13,296 nucleotides of DNA from Synura sp. LO234KE (GCA_015143735.1 VKHC01000323.1:1-13296); one strand, 5' to 3'; shown: positions 1 to 9,471, counted from the first letter of the stretch. Notes: generated by a model not told the origin, from the sequence alone. Made by a program: numbers and translations.

Positions 1-843
1 TGGTAGTACGGAAACCGGCATAAAACGACGCTCATTTCAAAGACTTTTCTGGTCCTCGACAAAAGAACAATTATTCATGCCTCATGAATTTAGGTCGGTC
101 TAGCGACAAGATTTCTGCACTAAATCAATAAGGCTTGCACAAGACTTTCTTGGAGTTTCTCGTCTTGCATACCTACTTACTGCGCAGAAATAAGAAAAAT
201 GATTGGATTTTCATGACAACAGCACGGTGACTTCGGAATAGGCCAATCGCTTTAAATAACTCCGATATCCTGACTAAACTTATGAAATTCTCATTTCGCG
301 GGCTCGTTATCCTCCTTCAACGAAATCGCCGCTCTGTACCGTTCGCTTTGCCCGCGACAAGAGTATATTCAATTGTCGATTTCTTTGAACTAAACGTCAG
401 GTCCCGGTTCAGGAATAATCTCACGCTAAAGTACCAACACGACAAAAGTCGAGCGCTCTTCCGTGTTTGATATCCATGCAGAAACAATTTGCTCCTAAGA
501 TGCTTACACTGAAGTCAGTCGACGGATATATCAAATGATAATTCCACAATGAGTTTACCTCCTGTGGTATCAAAAATACCTTTTCAGCACCGGATATTAC
601 CGGCAAAGATAGCAATATCACTGGTTGCACCTGAGGCTTCGAATCCTTGACTCCAACTTCAACATGATGCGGCGCCAAGGATATCAACTGCTTTCTTACC
701 GCCTTTACCAGACTTTGTCACTACCGCAAATTCTTGCTACTCCGCAATATCGAGAGGGAACGAAACTGAGTAATTTAACAGAATAAAGTCAGAGTATTGA
801 AACAAAGGCCTAAATTCCGCTGTTACATATTTCAAAACCGTCA
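1..843. other. intergenic DNA without a supportable gene
   Basis: No frame here shows a recognisable family, a strong splice-site pair or coding-like composition. The longest frames are 62 codons on plus (ATG at 282) and 88 codons on minus (687-421, non-ATG start), lengths expected by chance. A small perfect hairpin, ATTCATG-cct-CATGAAT, lies at 73-89. Nothing else is supported. Confidence 0.6.
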
Positions 844-1043
844 CCTAAGGGAACAGTTACTTGAATGTAGTCTTTCTTTGAATGGGGAAGTGTTCGCAGA
901 TTCGAATTTACGCAAATGCCAAACAAATCTCCCTATGGTAAATATGATCTGAGCATTTGTTGTTGTTTCCTTGATTTTATTTGTTGGTGGTTTGCAAGTT
1001 TCTCTGATCTTAGTGGTGAGTGGTCCAGTTGAAGAATTTCACA
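844..1043 (+). repeat. 200-bp direct repeat, copy 1
   Basis: This unit starts with CCTAAGGGAACAG and ends with GAAGAATTTCACA. It recurs 208 bp downstream at 1052-1251 after an 8-bp spacer (1044-1051). By eye the two copies differ at one position only, G at 1023 against A at 1231. It has no TG...CA ends and no coding frame, so it does not look like an LTR. The near identity means a recent duplication, or possibly an assembly error. Confidence 0.95.
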
Positions 1044-1051
1044 TAAATACT

Positions 1052-1251
1052 CCTAAGGGAACAGTTACTTGAATGTAGTCTTTCTTTGAATGGGGAAGTG
1101 TTCGCAGATTCGAATTTACGCAAATGCCAAACAAATCTCCCTATGGTAAATATGATCTGAGCATTTGTTGTTGTTTCCTTGATTTTATTTGTTGGTGGTT
1201 TGCAAGTTTCTCTGATCTTAGTGGTGAGTGATCCAGTTGAAGAATTTCACA
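1052..1251 (+). repeat. 200-bp direct repeat, copy 2 (also left arm of the fold-back)
   Basis: This is the second copy of the unit at 844-1043. Unlike copy 1, its homology to the inverted arm continues past the unit end to 1267, through GTATTTCCGATTGA at 1254-1267. Copy 2 is therefore the true partner of the inverted arm at 1361-1531, and copy 1 is best read as a later tandem duplicate lacking that terminal segment. Confidence 0.95.
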
Positions 1252-1360
1252 ACGTATTTCCGATTGAATTTTTAGGTTTATCTGTAGGAATCGATCAGGA
1301 GACTTCGACTACTATCATGCAGTAGGCGTGAACACGTGTTACACAGCTTGCCGCTATAGG

Positions 1361-1531
1361 TCAATCGGAAATACCTCTGAGTATTCATGTAAGATGCTTC
1401 AATTAGATCACTCAAGGAGAAACCTGCAAACCAGCGATAAATAAGATGAAGGAAACAACAGCTCGGATTATACATACAATGGAGAGATTTTACCATTGCG
1501 CAAATCCGAATCTGCGAACACTTTCCAATTC
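1361..1531 (-). repeat. diverged inverted copy of the 200-bp unit (right arm)
   Basis: Read on the minus strand, this segment follows the 200-bp unit from its 3' end towards its middle, with several small deletions relative to the direct copies. The match weakens beyond about 1531, so the first ~45 bases of the unit are not clearly represented. The divergence shows that the inversion is much older than the direct duplication of 844-1043 and 1052-1251. Confidence 0.8.
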
Positions 1532-4500
1532 ATAACTTCTATTTCTATTGTAGTTATTTTCATCTCCGCTATCTCGACTCTTGGATAGATCCATGTCTAC
1601 ATCTTGATTATATTAACTCATTTTCGCCGATCTACTGGAATATCTGCTGTCCCCCTCTCTTTATATTTTGGCTTGTGATAGAGGTTTACTGACGCTGAAA
1701 CTAAGGCTAAGGCTGAGGCCCAGGAAATCGCTCATAATCGCCGCGCCTTCATTGCCACCCCATGAAACCACCTCGCCCGAATACAGAACTTTGGTGCTGG
1801 TTCTGCTTTTTATGAACATGACACTCTCTTCACCAGTCTACTTCTCATTTACGGGAAGTTACGTAGCGATAGTTTCTGGTATATACTACCTTGTTGCACT
1901 AACATGATTTTCTAACTACAACAATCCTAAGCGAAATACGCCTTCGCATTAAAATTCTTGCCATCGTCTACTATTTACGAGTGTTTTATTGAATGCGCAT
2001 AATAGCCTTTTGGATATGGCTCATCAAACTTGATGAAGAGTTCTCATCAGCCAGTAACACTATTCTTACGCACATAGAACACCAGTAGCACCAACAAGAA
2101 ATTTTCTTCCGTTAAGTATCTCATTTTTTAGTTGCGGAACCACCCCCACCCCAACACCCCCAAAGTAGTTGGTGTCTAAACAAGTTTAGTTATTACAACC
2201 AACTAATATTTTTATAGATGTTTATATTGTTCGAGCGTTCTTTCGCTCTTAGCTTGTTTATTAGCTGGTTTCTTATTTACCTTTGTTGATTCTTAGAGAA
2301 AGTTTTAATAATGAATCGTTCAATATGAGCGACAAGCAATCGGGTGTGTGGTGAGGCGAAAAATTAATGGCGTGTCAACCGCGTGGGCGGTAAGTGGCCT
2401 GGCTAAATCAATTTCTTGGTTCGGGGTTTCATGATCAACTTTTCCCTGACTACTTCTACCAAGCTATTTCTCAGTAACCTACTCTGTTTTGTAATGGCAC
2501 CAGCGACCTAAAAGAAAGCTTAGGAGATCATCTGTTATAATAGACTTGGGTAGTAAGCGGGCGGATCAGCTGGCTCCGCTCCGTTGGTGTCACGTCCTCG
2601 CTTCTTCACTTTCTTTGTTCGTAAGGGCCCTTGCCTCCTGATGTCCTTCCTAACGCCGTAGTTGTGTAGAGGGTGATGTGTATCTTACTTTTCACTCAAA
2701 GCGCGAATGCGCCGTATGCGCCGTTGAACCCTATCTAGTCCCTCTTCTACCCTTGGTATTGTGGCGTCAACCCTTCTCTCGCCCGGTGGTGACATTGTAA
2801 CTGACTTCGCTTGGACTCCAAGAAATTACTTGGGTTCACCTCCTCGGTGCTCATTGCCACGGGACTCGCCGTATGGTTAGCGGGAGCTGGTTGGATTTCA
2901 TGCCTTGACGTGGTAACTCAACCATTAATTTCCCTCAACTTCTTGATTCAACCACCACCTAAGTGCTATCAGCAGGCTGAGCTCGCGCCACGCGCGACGG
3001 AGATATATATATAAGAGGAAGGTAAAAACGAATAAGCAATATCATCTAATCATATGCTATTGGTCAGCTTGAGTGCCGCACAAATTTGAGCGTTAAACTC
3101 CCTGATCGTGTCGAGGGAAACATGAATGCAATCCTCAATCAAATCACTTGTATTGATCACTGCAGCTGCTGCTCTATGGTACTTTTTACAAACTATATTT
3201 AGATATGGTTACTGGTGGGCACGAGTCATGGTACAACATGGTGATATTCGCATATGTTGGCACTCTCGACAACGCGCTCGAAATGGCACTGGGCCACTGC
3301 GCGCGGCACTTGCAATTCTATTCCAAGAGGAGATATTCGCATTTTGCTTTGATCCAATGGATCCTGTCTACGTCAAATCACTTCTTTAGCCACGTTATTA
3401 CACCAGACTGGAACTCTGCTCCAACTTGCTCCAAACAAACGGTACTTTTGAAACTCAGAAGATTGCGACTTCATAGACTGAATCGTAATTCCTGAATTAT
3501 TGCAGACCAACCACCTGATAGGTCACGATCACTGGCTCAATAGAGTCTGATTGAATTTCTTGGCACGAGTCATCGCAACTAGACTTCGGGAAGATCTCAT
3601 CAGCTATGAGGGGCACTGACCTAGGGGTCGGCATAGTTCAAGTCATAACAATTAGTGCTCCCCAGTAGTAAAGTTGCCAAATATCCAGTCCCTGAATCAG
3701 CAGACTTCGGAGGCAGTTCCTCCTCCTTGCAGAATCCATAACCGCCGATCCGGCCCCAAGGAAAGGAAAATTTAACTCAAAATTGATGAGTGACCCTTGA
3801 TACTGGAGGCCCGCTTACACGTTGTTTTCCTCGCTTTCCCAGCTGCCTTCCTCCGTTGAGTCCTAGTAATTGCGACCCTCGGCTACACCTCGCTAGCGCA
3901 CCAAATAAGTTGGTACTACATTGTAGGGCAATCAGATTCACTGAGCCCTTCAACGCCCTTATTCCTTTTTACCGCCATTCTGCCATCGCGAAGCACATCA
4001 GGGACATAGCTCTGTCAGGTCTCGCGCTTTGGAAACAAAATCTTTTCTGCAATTTGAGGCAGACACGAGCGGACTGTGATCAATTAACATGGATCCATAT
4101 TTACATCATCCACGAGGACCTCCTCCTAGCAACAATCTCGGGCCCTCAACTAGTAAGAATTTCAACTGTACTCATCATGACTAGATATTGGCATAATGAG
4201 CGCATACTGGGTCCTTCGTGTTTTCAATCTATCACCCGCACTGTAATGTAGGACATGGCTTTAAGTCCTAGCGTCCTCATTCCCAAATACCTACGCAATA
4301 CTGGCCGTTGATTAGTGCGATCTCAGGTGAAGAGTACCATGAGTGGTTTTCTTCCCTACTCTCCTCCAAGCTCCTTCCTTGCCGCATCCTGATATTGCTT
4401 CCTTTGGATCTGACCCTGAAAGCGATTGATTCAACGGAGTTTGGACCTGTTCGCATCCTTCTACTATACGTAATATTCTGAAGGGCTCGATATCTCCAAA

Positions 4501-5684
4501 CATTCAGAACTTCTCACTCTGCTGTCCTCCGGTAGGTTGACTCTTCCTCATTGCTTTGTATAACCGCATGGAACTTATAGTATCCATGCCACGCCCGTTA
4601 AAAAACAGCCCCGCCAGATTCTTTGATGATGGCTCTGCACCGAAGCTCATTAAATACCGGGAATATTTCTACTCGTAACAATCCCTGAGATCCCCGCCCA
4701 GCAGGATAAACTAAAAGAAGTCAGTCCCTGTCCCAACAAAGAAAACATCATCCCGTCGGATCGTTGCTTAGCAAAAGAGGCCATGTATGGTCTCAATGAA
4801 GGCAAGCTATAGATTATTGTTGTACTTTGGCGTCGTCATTTCTTCACTTCTCTTTTGAACACCACCACCGAAGCTCTGCTGATAGTGCTCTGGCACGTAT
4901 AGACTAAGGGTCTCATTTACCACATCTTGTCTAGGTTCCTAGACCCTGCTCACAAATGTCACTGCAAAATATCGATCATATGTGTTGTACAGCAGTCACT
5001 TCGGATTCTATGCAGGGGTGGGGGTAAATGGGCAATGAATAGGCCCAACTGATCTTTGACCTGCGCTGATGAATTTAGAAAATTTCTTGCAATACCGTGT
5101 GTGATCTCCCGATCTAATATCAATAGGGCGTTCGGGAAGTTTTTATCTCTACAACTTTACCTGAATTGCATCGCCGCCTCCAAACCCTCAAGCAGTAATT
5201 TAATTTGCAAGCTGTCAGATCCGACGGCAGTGCCGGGAGCGTTAAGATTGCACACTTAGTAGATTACCTGTGGCAGGTAGCGCATGGCTAGGAGCAGGAA
5301 AATAATTTATGAGATATATGAGTTTCAGCTTCTTTCATTATACAAACAGCTTACCTAATGTGCCTCTGACGTACTGGTGTGATATATGGGGTACTTGTAC
5401 GAGCGACGCGCGTTGTAATTCTGTTGTGGGCCAAGCGGATACTAAGGCGGGAAAAGTGTTTCAGAGCTTTATTCACGTATTATTACTCAACAGCAACGTC
5501 AAGAATGGGCAAATAAAATTAAATTGATAAATGAAATGACGTATCTTGTTTATGACATGTTTGCTGGAAGTATATATCTCAAATTCTGTCATTTTCGTGA
5601 ATTGATGGTTTATCCCGCGGCGAAGAAATATGAACTTTGAGATTCATCAGCACAGATTTTGGTTCCCCAAACGTCTGTGTACAT
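1532..5684. other. gene-poor stretch, no supportable gene
   Basis: Open frames exist, for example 3790-4251 plus (153 codons, non-ATG start), 3205-3495 plus (96 codons) and 4503-4312 minus (63 codons). None shows a known family, biased composition or convincing splice sites, and several frames of the same DNA look equally protein-like. Small features: a C-rich tract near 2143-2161 and a nested hairpin at 2167-2205 (TAGTTGGT / ACCAACTA enclosing CTAAACAAGTTTAG). I see no RNA gene. Confidence 0.6.
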
Positions 5685-6501
5685 TTATCTCAATATGGGA
5701 GTATTCAGGAGTGTAGGGGCCAAAGCTTCCTGGTTCTTCTGCGTGGGAGACCAGCAAATCCAGCGGCATCGTGAACTCAACTTCATTATAAAACTGCCGT
5801 CAATATGGGTAGTAATCAAAACAGGGCAAGACGTGGTGTAGTCCATTTGGACTCCAGTATCAGGAAATACAGAATGGAGAGCTTCGCCACCATATGACAA
5901 GACCACCTTGACATAGAACCATCTGCATTCCCATTAGCGCCTCTTCTCAGCTTCAAGAAGTTCGGCCCATCATCATGCAAATAGACAACCACGGAAACTT
6001 AAGAACTTACCTTTTGTATAAAATTCGGTGCCCTTCACCGTTTGCGCTTATACGAGAGGCACCTTCTCTATAGGGCCACTGAAACGGCAAAATCCGACTT
6101 CTGAATACGTTAGAAACAGTGAAGAATGGTACCCACTCTATGATTACTCCTGGGATGTGAGCAAGGTCTTCCTCTCTACCTACAGACCTCTTATTATTTT
6201 CTGTTGGCAGCGCCTTGCAGTACCAATTCTTATTACATTCAAGGCACCACTTGTACTACTTCTCACTCGATTGCTTGATGGTGTTGAAGATATACTTAGT
6301 CCAGAACAGAGCATTTATTACTTTCAAATTCACAGCGTCTTCACCCGACTGGCTGTCTTTGACGTACTCCTTCTCATTGTACTTAAGTAAGAGGCAATAG
6401 TGGACTTGTGCTGTTTGCATTTTGCTTTCTATGTTGAAGCGTAGGTGAGTAGGTCCTCTTGCGTATCCTGCCCATAAAAACTGCCGATGACGAAGCAGAC
6501 C
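5685..6501 (-). pseudogene. possible broken two-exon coding sequence, family unknown
   Basis: One minus-strand frame is open from 6501 to 6259, meets TAG at 6258-6256, then is open again to 6011. There a strong donor (AAAAG|GTAAGT) is followed 88 nt later by an acceptor (GCAG|ATGG at 5923/5922). Joining these keeps the frame, giving ...LYK-R-WFYVKV..., which stays open to a stop at 5685-5687. The first ATG is at 6420-6418. A CX2CX5C cluster (KWCLECNKNWYC) follows the internal stop. Lys/Glu/Asn-rich composition favours this strand over the hydrophobic antisense frame 6028-6390. I do not recognise the family. Open runs of about 80 codons occur by chance, so this may be noise; a pseudogene is the best reading if any coding history is real. 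Confidence 0.25.
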
Positions 6502-7288
6502 CTACAACTATTCCAACATCCTTCCGTCCCAAACTGAAAGACCACGCTGAAGTCCATTGCTGCACCACTTGTTGGCATAAGGTGCACAGACAGTTGTGAC
6601 TACATTCTAACAACTTGGGAGCGCCAGGCGCATTCACGTGGACGAGGATAAGGCGGATCTCTTTACACGCCGGCCGGTGCCGGGCGGGTTTTTGGCTTGC
6701 ACCCACTTGTTGGACCACCTTGTAGAAGGGTGGTCGTACTACGTGACGGCGTGTACGTTTTTTTCCCGCATGATTGATGTCCAGGTCTTTCTTGGTTAAC
6801 CTGCCTTGTTTCTTCTTACCCCCGTGTTGCTGCTTCTTCTTGTTAGCACCAACTACATGATTCCTTGGGTGCCCTATCTAAGGGGAAGCGAGGACAACCC
6901 TACATGAGACATTAGCTTGTGGTGGGGGTTCGCGAACAATGAGAAAACCTCATTTTTCTCGTTTGCGAAACGGTTGTTACTCTATCATGGAGAAAAACAA
7001 AGCCTAAAGAAAACGATATGATTCGTTCAGTAAGTAGTCTCTTGGTAGACGAGGGGCGACCTCGTGTTAGATTTTATTTAGTGCATACTTTCAAGTGCGG
7101 ATGGTGGCGACGAACTGCAAGGGAATAACAATATGGAAATTCCTTTGCTTCATACGTTCTATCAACTTGTCATCGATGTTAGGCACCACATAATACAGTC
7201 GTCCCGAACAAATATAGATGTTAAAGCAGTTGCGGATTACTCGTAATCCAGAGAAGAAAAGATGTTGCAATATCATGCCATTGGTACG
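6502..7288. other. region between the possible pseudogene and the COX10 3' end
   Basis: A minus-strand frame without an early ATG is open from 6877 into 6383. Its first part is very basic (KKKQQHGGKKKQGRLTKK, then GKKRTRR). Another minus frame, 7276-7091, has an ATG and 61 codons directly downstream of COX10. Neither is recognisable. An imperfect hairpin, GAGAAAA-cctcat-TTTTCTC, lies at 6941-6960 (inner stem gagaaaa/ttttctc). No clear polyadenylation signal for COX10 was seen. Confidence 0.4.
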
Positions 7289-9364
7289 CTAATGGTTTGA
7301 CGTATTACAAGGGGAAGCACCAGATCCCGCGGTACTAGTACCAGCGACAGGCACAGGCCCAACGGGCGCTGAGGGATCCGTCAGCACCACTCCTGACTCT
7401 ATAGCGTCCACCGCCACCTCCGCCTGATGGACACGTTGTCGTAACGCACACATATTTAGCATTAAAATGCAGCTCCTGCAGTGATACGAGCGTTATTAGG
7501 ATTTGAACCCCAAGGCTCTCTGCTTAGTCGGTGAAAGGGAAGAGAGACGCTCACCTTTGTCACCGCGATATCTGTCGCGACTTTAGGACAGAACCAGTCT
7601 CCTACACCCTTCATGGCGATGATGTCATGGACACAGACGGCCTTGAGTCGGTCTTTGACTTCTCGAATACCGGCGGTTATCTGACGTCATCACCACGAGT
7701 AGCCGAGTAACCGACGTCTCAAACATGTTCATAGCATATATAGGGAGGGTTCTACAGGCAGGGCAGAGATATTTTCGCCGATGCTAAAGGCGAATCTCTA
7801 GATCAAATGTTACCGAGCTGGAACAGTGTGCTATGTAATCATACATATGAGCAGTTGGGAACCAGTGCAGTAGGAAACAAACAAACAAACAAACAAACAA
7901 ACAAACTAAGTCCATTTGACAGGGAGTCACTCACTCCGTCGCCGCGCGTTGACGAGACCATTCTATCTACGAAAACATCTAAGCTATAGCACTGGGCTTT
8001 ACTCACTTTATCCTCTTCGTCTAGCGCCGCCTTATCTTCACCCAGGCTCACCGCTGCTAAGGCCTCTACACCGCTCACTTCCACGCTATCTTTGTTGTAA
8101 CTAGGATTTTCTGATTTGAACATATTTCCGTGAAGAACGAACCCAGCCATGAGCAAGGGCAGGTACCAGAGAGAGCAAAGAAATACCTAAAAGGAGAAGG
8201 AGAAAAACATACGTCGGTTGGTGATTAATACAAAATGAGCGGGGGACAATTGTCAATAAGGGGAAAGGATAAGATTTAAAATGCAGGTAATGTTCGAGTG
8301 GTTTTAGTATACGACATCGCAGTCAGATACGGATAAGGTGTTTATAGCTGAACTGGTGGTGCATGATACAGAAGGTAGAGTTGAGTTGAGTTGAGCTCAT
8401 CCGATGTTACCTTGCGCGCTTTGGCGTTCGTTCGTTCTTTTTTAAACTCATTTGCTAAATAAAGTAAATATAGATTGGCTGCTGTTCCCTCCACAGCAAA
8501 CATATAGGATGTGACTCCAGTCACAGAGGTTAGGAACGGTACTGCTGTCAGATATAAAGAATAATTCCATATATACTGTGCTGTCCGACTTCCATCTGGA
8601 TCATTCACACTGACCATTTGATAACCTCCTAATGAGTAATCTTCTCGATATAACCAAGATAGAGCAAAAAAATGAGGAAATTGCCAAAGAAATAAAATAG
8701 ATGCTAATGATATTGGATCCGGATGAATGATCATTCCACCCGTCGCGGCTGCATATCCCATAACCGGTGGGATTGCACCAACTAAAGAACCTATCCAAGT
8801 ATTTATTTCTGAATATTGTTTTGATATTGTGTATGGTCCAGCATATAGAATGATGTTTCCCGCACCAAGTAATGCTACCACAGGATTTGAAGTTGCGTAC
8901 AAGATACTCGTTCCAGCGACTCCAGAGGCGAGTGCCCATGCGCTTGCTTCCACAGAAGATATTCTCCCCGATGGAAGAGGGCGATTACGAGTTCGGTTCA
9001 TCCTCGCATCATTCTTTTTCTCAATAATTTGATTCAAAGTATTCGCCGATGCTGCACACATAGCAGTACCGAGGCAAGTTGCAACCATGGTAGTCCAAAC
9101 TATCGGAGGTCCAGAGCAAAGATATCCTGCTCCAGTAGTAAGAACAACCAGAGAGCTTAATCGATATTTAGAGAGCTCTGAATATATTTTCAACTTCGAT
9201 ACTATGCTGAATTCCTGCCTGCTTTTTTGAAACAATTCTGAGGGCACTCGAGTCCCAGAGTAGAAACGAGAGATGCAGCCTAAGCATGCTTTTTCGTTAA
9301 ATGCATATTTGTGAGTTGAACTGAGGAAGTTACGATCAGCATGTATCACTTTTCTCATTAACAT
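7289..9364 (-). CDS. COX10: COX10, heme O synthase (protoheme IX farnesyltransferase), four exons
   Basis: This integral inner-mitochondrial-membrane enzyme transfers a farnesyl group to heme B, making heme O, the precursor of heme A for cytochrome c oxidase. Exons on the minus strand are 9364-8411, 8186-8007, 7680-7555 and 7423-7289, all phase 0, giving 464 residues, close to typical eukaryotic lengths. Seen: a presequence at residues 1-35 ending RFY|SG, an R-3-type cleavage site; the prenyl-diphosphate/Mg site N111-Q-x2-E115-x3-D119-x4-R124-T-x2-RPL130; NTWIG...GAIPPVMGY at 188-204; WQFPHFFALSW at 227-237; REDYSLGGY at 240-248. About nine membrane segments fit, the last (VFLCSLWYLPLLMAGF) in exon 2. 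Exons 2-4 add a hydrophilic tail of about 125 residues. The start is the first ATG after an A/T-rich leader; the upstream TTG at 9406 is not a credible eukaryotic start. Family identity is certain; exon 4 is the least sure part. Confidence 0.95.
7424..7554 (-). other. COX10 intron 3 (131 nt, phase 0)
   Basis: The donor is ACAAAG|GTGAGC (7554 downwards) and the acceptor is CCATCAG|GCGGAG (7424/7423). Splicing gives VTK|AEVAVDAIESG... and then a Pro/Gly/Ser-rich end stopping at TAG 7291-7289. Without splicing the frame ends about 30 codons later at a TAA, so this alternative 3' end cannot be ruled out. Confidence 0.7.
7681..8006 (-). other. COX10 intron 2 (326 nt, phase 0)
   Basis: The donor is GATAAA|GTGAGT (8006 downwards) and the acceptor is GACGTCAG|ATAACC (7681/7680). 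Splicing joins LDEEDK to ITAGIREVKD in frame. The unspliced frame runs through an (AAAC)8 repeat and codes for a repetitive FVCLFVCLF stretch up to 7839, which is not credible protein. The acceptor lacks a long pyrimidine tract. Confidence 0.82.
7875..7906 (+). repeat. (AAAC)8 microsatellite
   Basis: Eight perfect AAAC units lie inside COX10 intron 2; on the coding strand they read (GTTT)8. Their location in an intron fits tolerance of length change and argues against the exon running through here. Confidence 0.98.
8187..8410 (-). other. COX10 intron 1 (224 nt, phase 0)
   Basis: The donor is AAG|GTAACA (GT at 8410-8409) and the acceptor is TCTCCTTTTAG|GTATTT (AG at 8188-8187) behind a strong pyrimidine tract. 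Removing it joins KARK to VFLCSLWYLP, which restores the last conserved membrane helix of the family. Reading through instead gives an unrelated 36-residue tail and a stop at 8342-8344. A short (TTGAG)3 repeat lies just after the donor, at 8381-8395. Confidence 0.93.
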
Positions 9365-9390
9365 AATGAGATGGATATTTCTATTTTGTG

Positions 9391-9396
9391 TGACGT
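9391..9396. promoter_or_regulatory. TGACGT bZIP/CRE-like motif upstream of COX10
   Basis: TGACGT on the plus strand (ACGTCA on the COX10 strand) lies 27-32 bp upstream of the chosen ATG. Motifs of this core bind bZIP factors, and in diatoms a TGACGT-type element is known for CO2/cAMP response. Six bases occur by chance often, and the site may lie within the 5' UTR. Confidence 0.25.
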
Positions 9397-9464
9397 AAAG
9401 TGTCAAAAAGCAACGTGTTTTAGAAAATTAAAATAGCTATTTTGTCAAATTCGATTCAAAATAA

Positions 9465-9471
9465 TTATATA
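9465..9471 (-). promoter_or_regulatory. possible TATA box for COX10
   Basis: TATATAA on the minus strand lies about 100 nt upstream of the ATG, in A/T-rich DNA. If used, it would give a leader of roughly 70 nt with no upstream ATG in it. The A/T richness makes chance occurrence likely. Confidence 0.3.

Larger units (their letters stand above)
1052..1531. mobile_element. MITE-like fold-back element: inverted repeat arms around a ~93-bp loop
   Basis: The left arm is 1052-1267, the loop 1268-1360 and the right arm 1361-1531 in inverted orientation. Seen directly: GTATTTCCGATTGA (1254-1267) is the exact reverse complement of 1361-1374, and AGTGTTCGCAGATTCG (1097-1112) is the exact reverse complement of 1507-1522. 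Between these blocks the right arm follows the reversed left arm in order with substitutions and gaps, for example a GATCACTCA block, GAGAAAC-TGCAAACCA and AAGGAAACAACA. There is no transposase frame. A non-autonomous fold-back transposon or an inverted duplication are both possible; target-site duplications were not located. Confidence 0.75.

Noticed and set aside
844-1251. The 200-bp pair as LTRs of a retrotransposon
   Set aside because: Only 8 bp separate the copies, there are no TG...CA ends, primer site or pol frame, and an inverted third copy is present.
3790-4251. 153-codon plus-strand open frame
   Set aside because: It starts only with a non-ATG codon, has its first ATG near the end, shows no family features, and about one frame of this length is expected by chance.
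4312-4650. Minus frame from ATG 4650 with one TGA before ATG 4503, protein-like on both sides
   Set aside because: An overlapping frame of the same DNA looks equally protein-like, there is no recognised family, and the lengths are within chance.
7489-7520. tRNA-like GGGGTTCAAATCC on the minus strand
   Set aside because: The flanking bases do not form a proper T-arm, no acceptor or anticodon arm fits, and the position is inside COX10 intron 3.
7839-8006. Continuation of COX10 exon 2 through the AAAC repeat to a stop at 7839
   Set aside because: It would code a repetitive FVCLFVCLF tail, while a GTGAGT donor at 8006 leads in phase to a family-like segment (IREVKDRLKAVCVHD) at 7680-7555.
8727-9032. 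101-codon plus frame antisense to COX10 exon 1
   Set aside because: It is a shadow of the COX10 coding strand.
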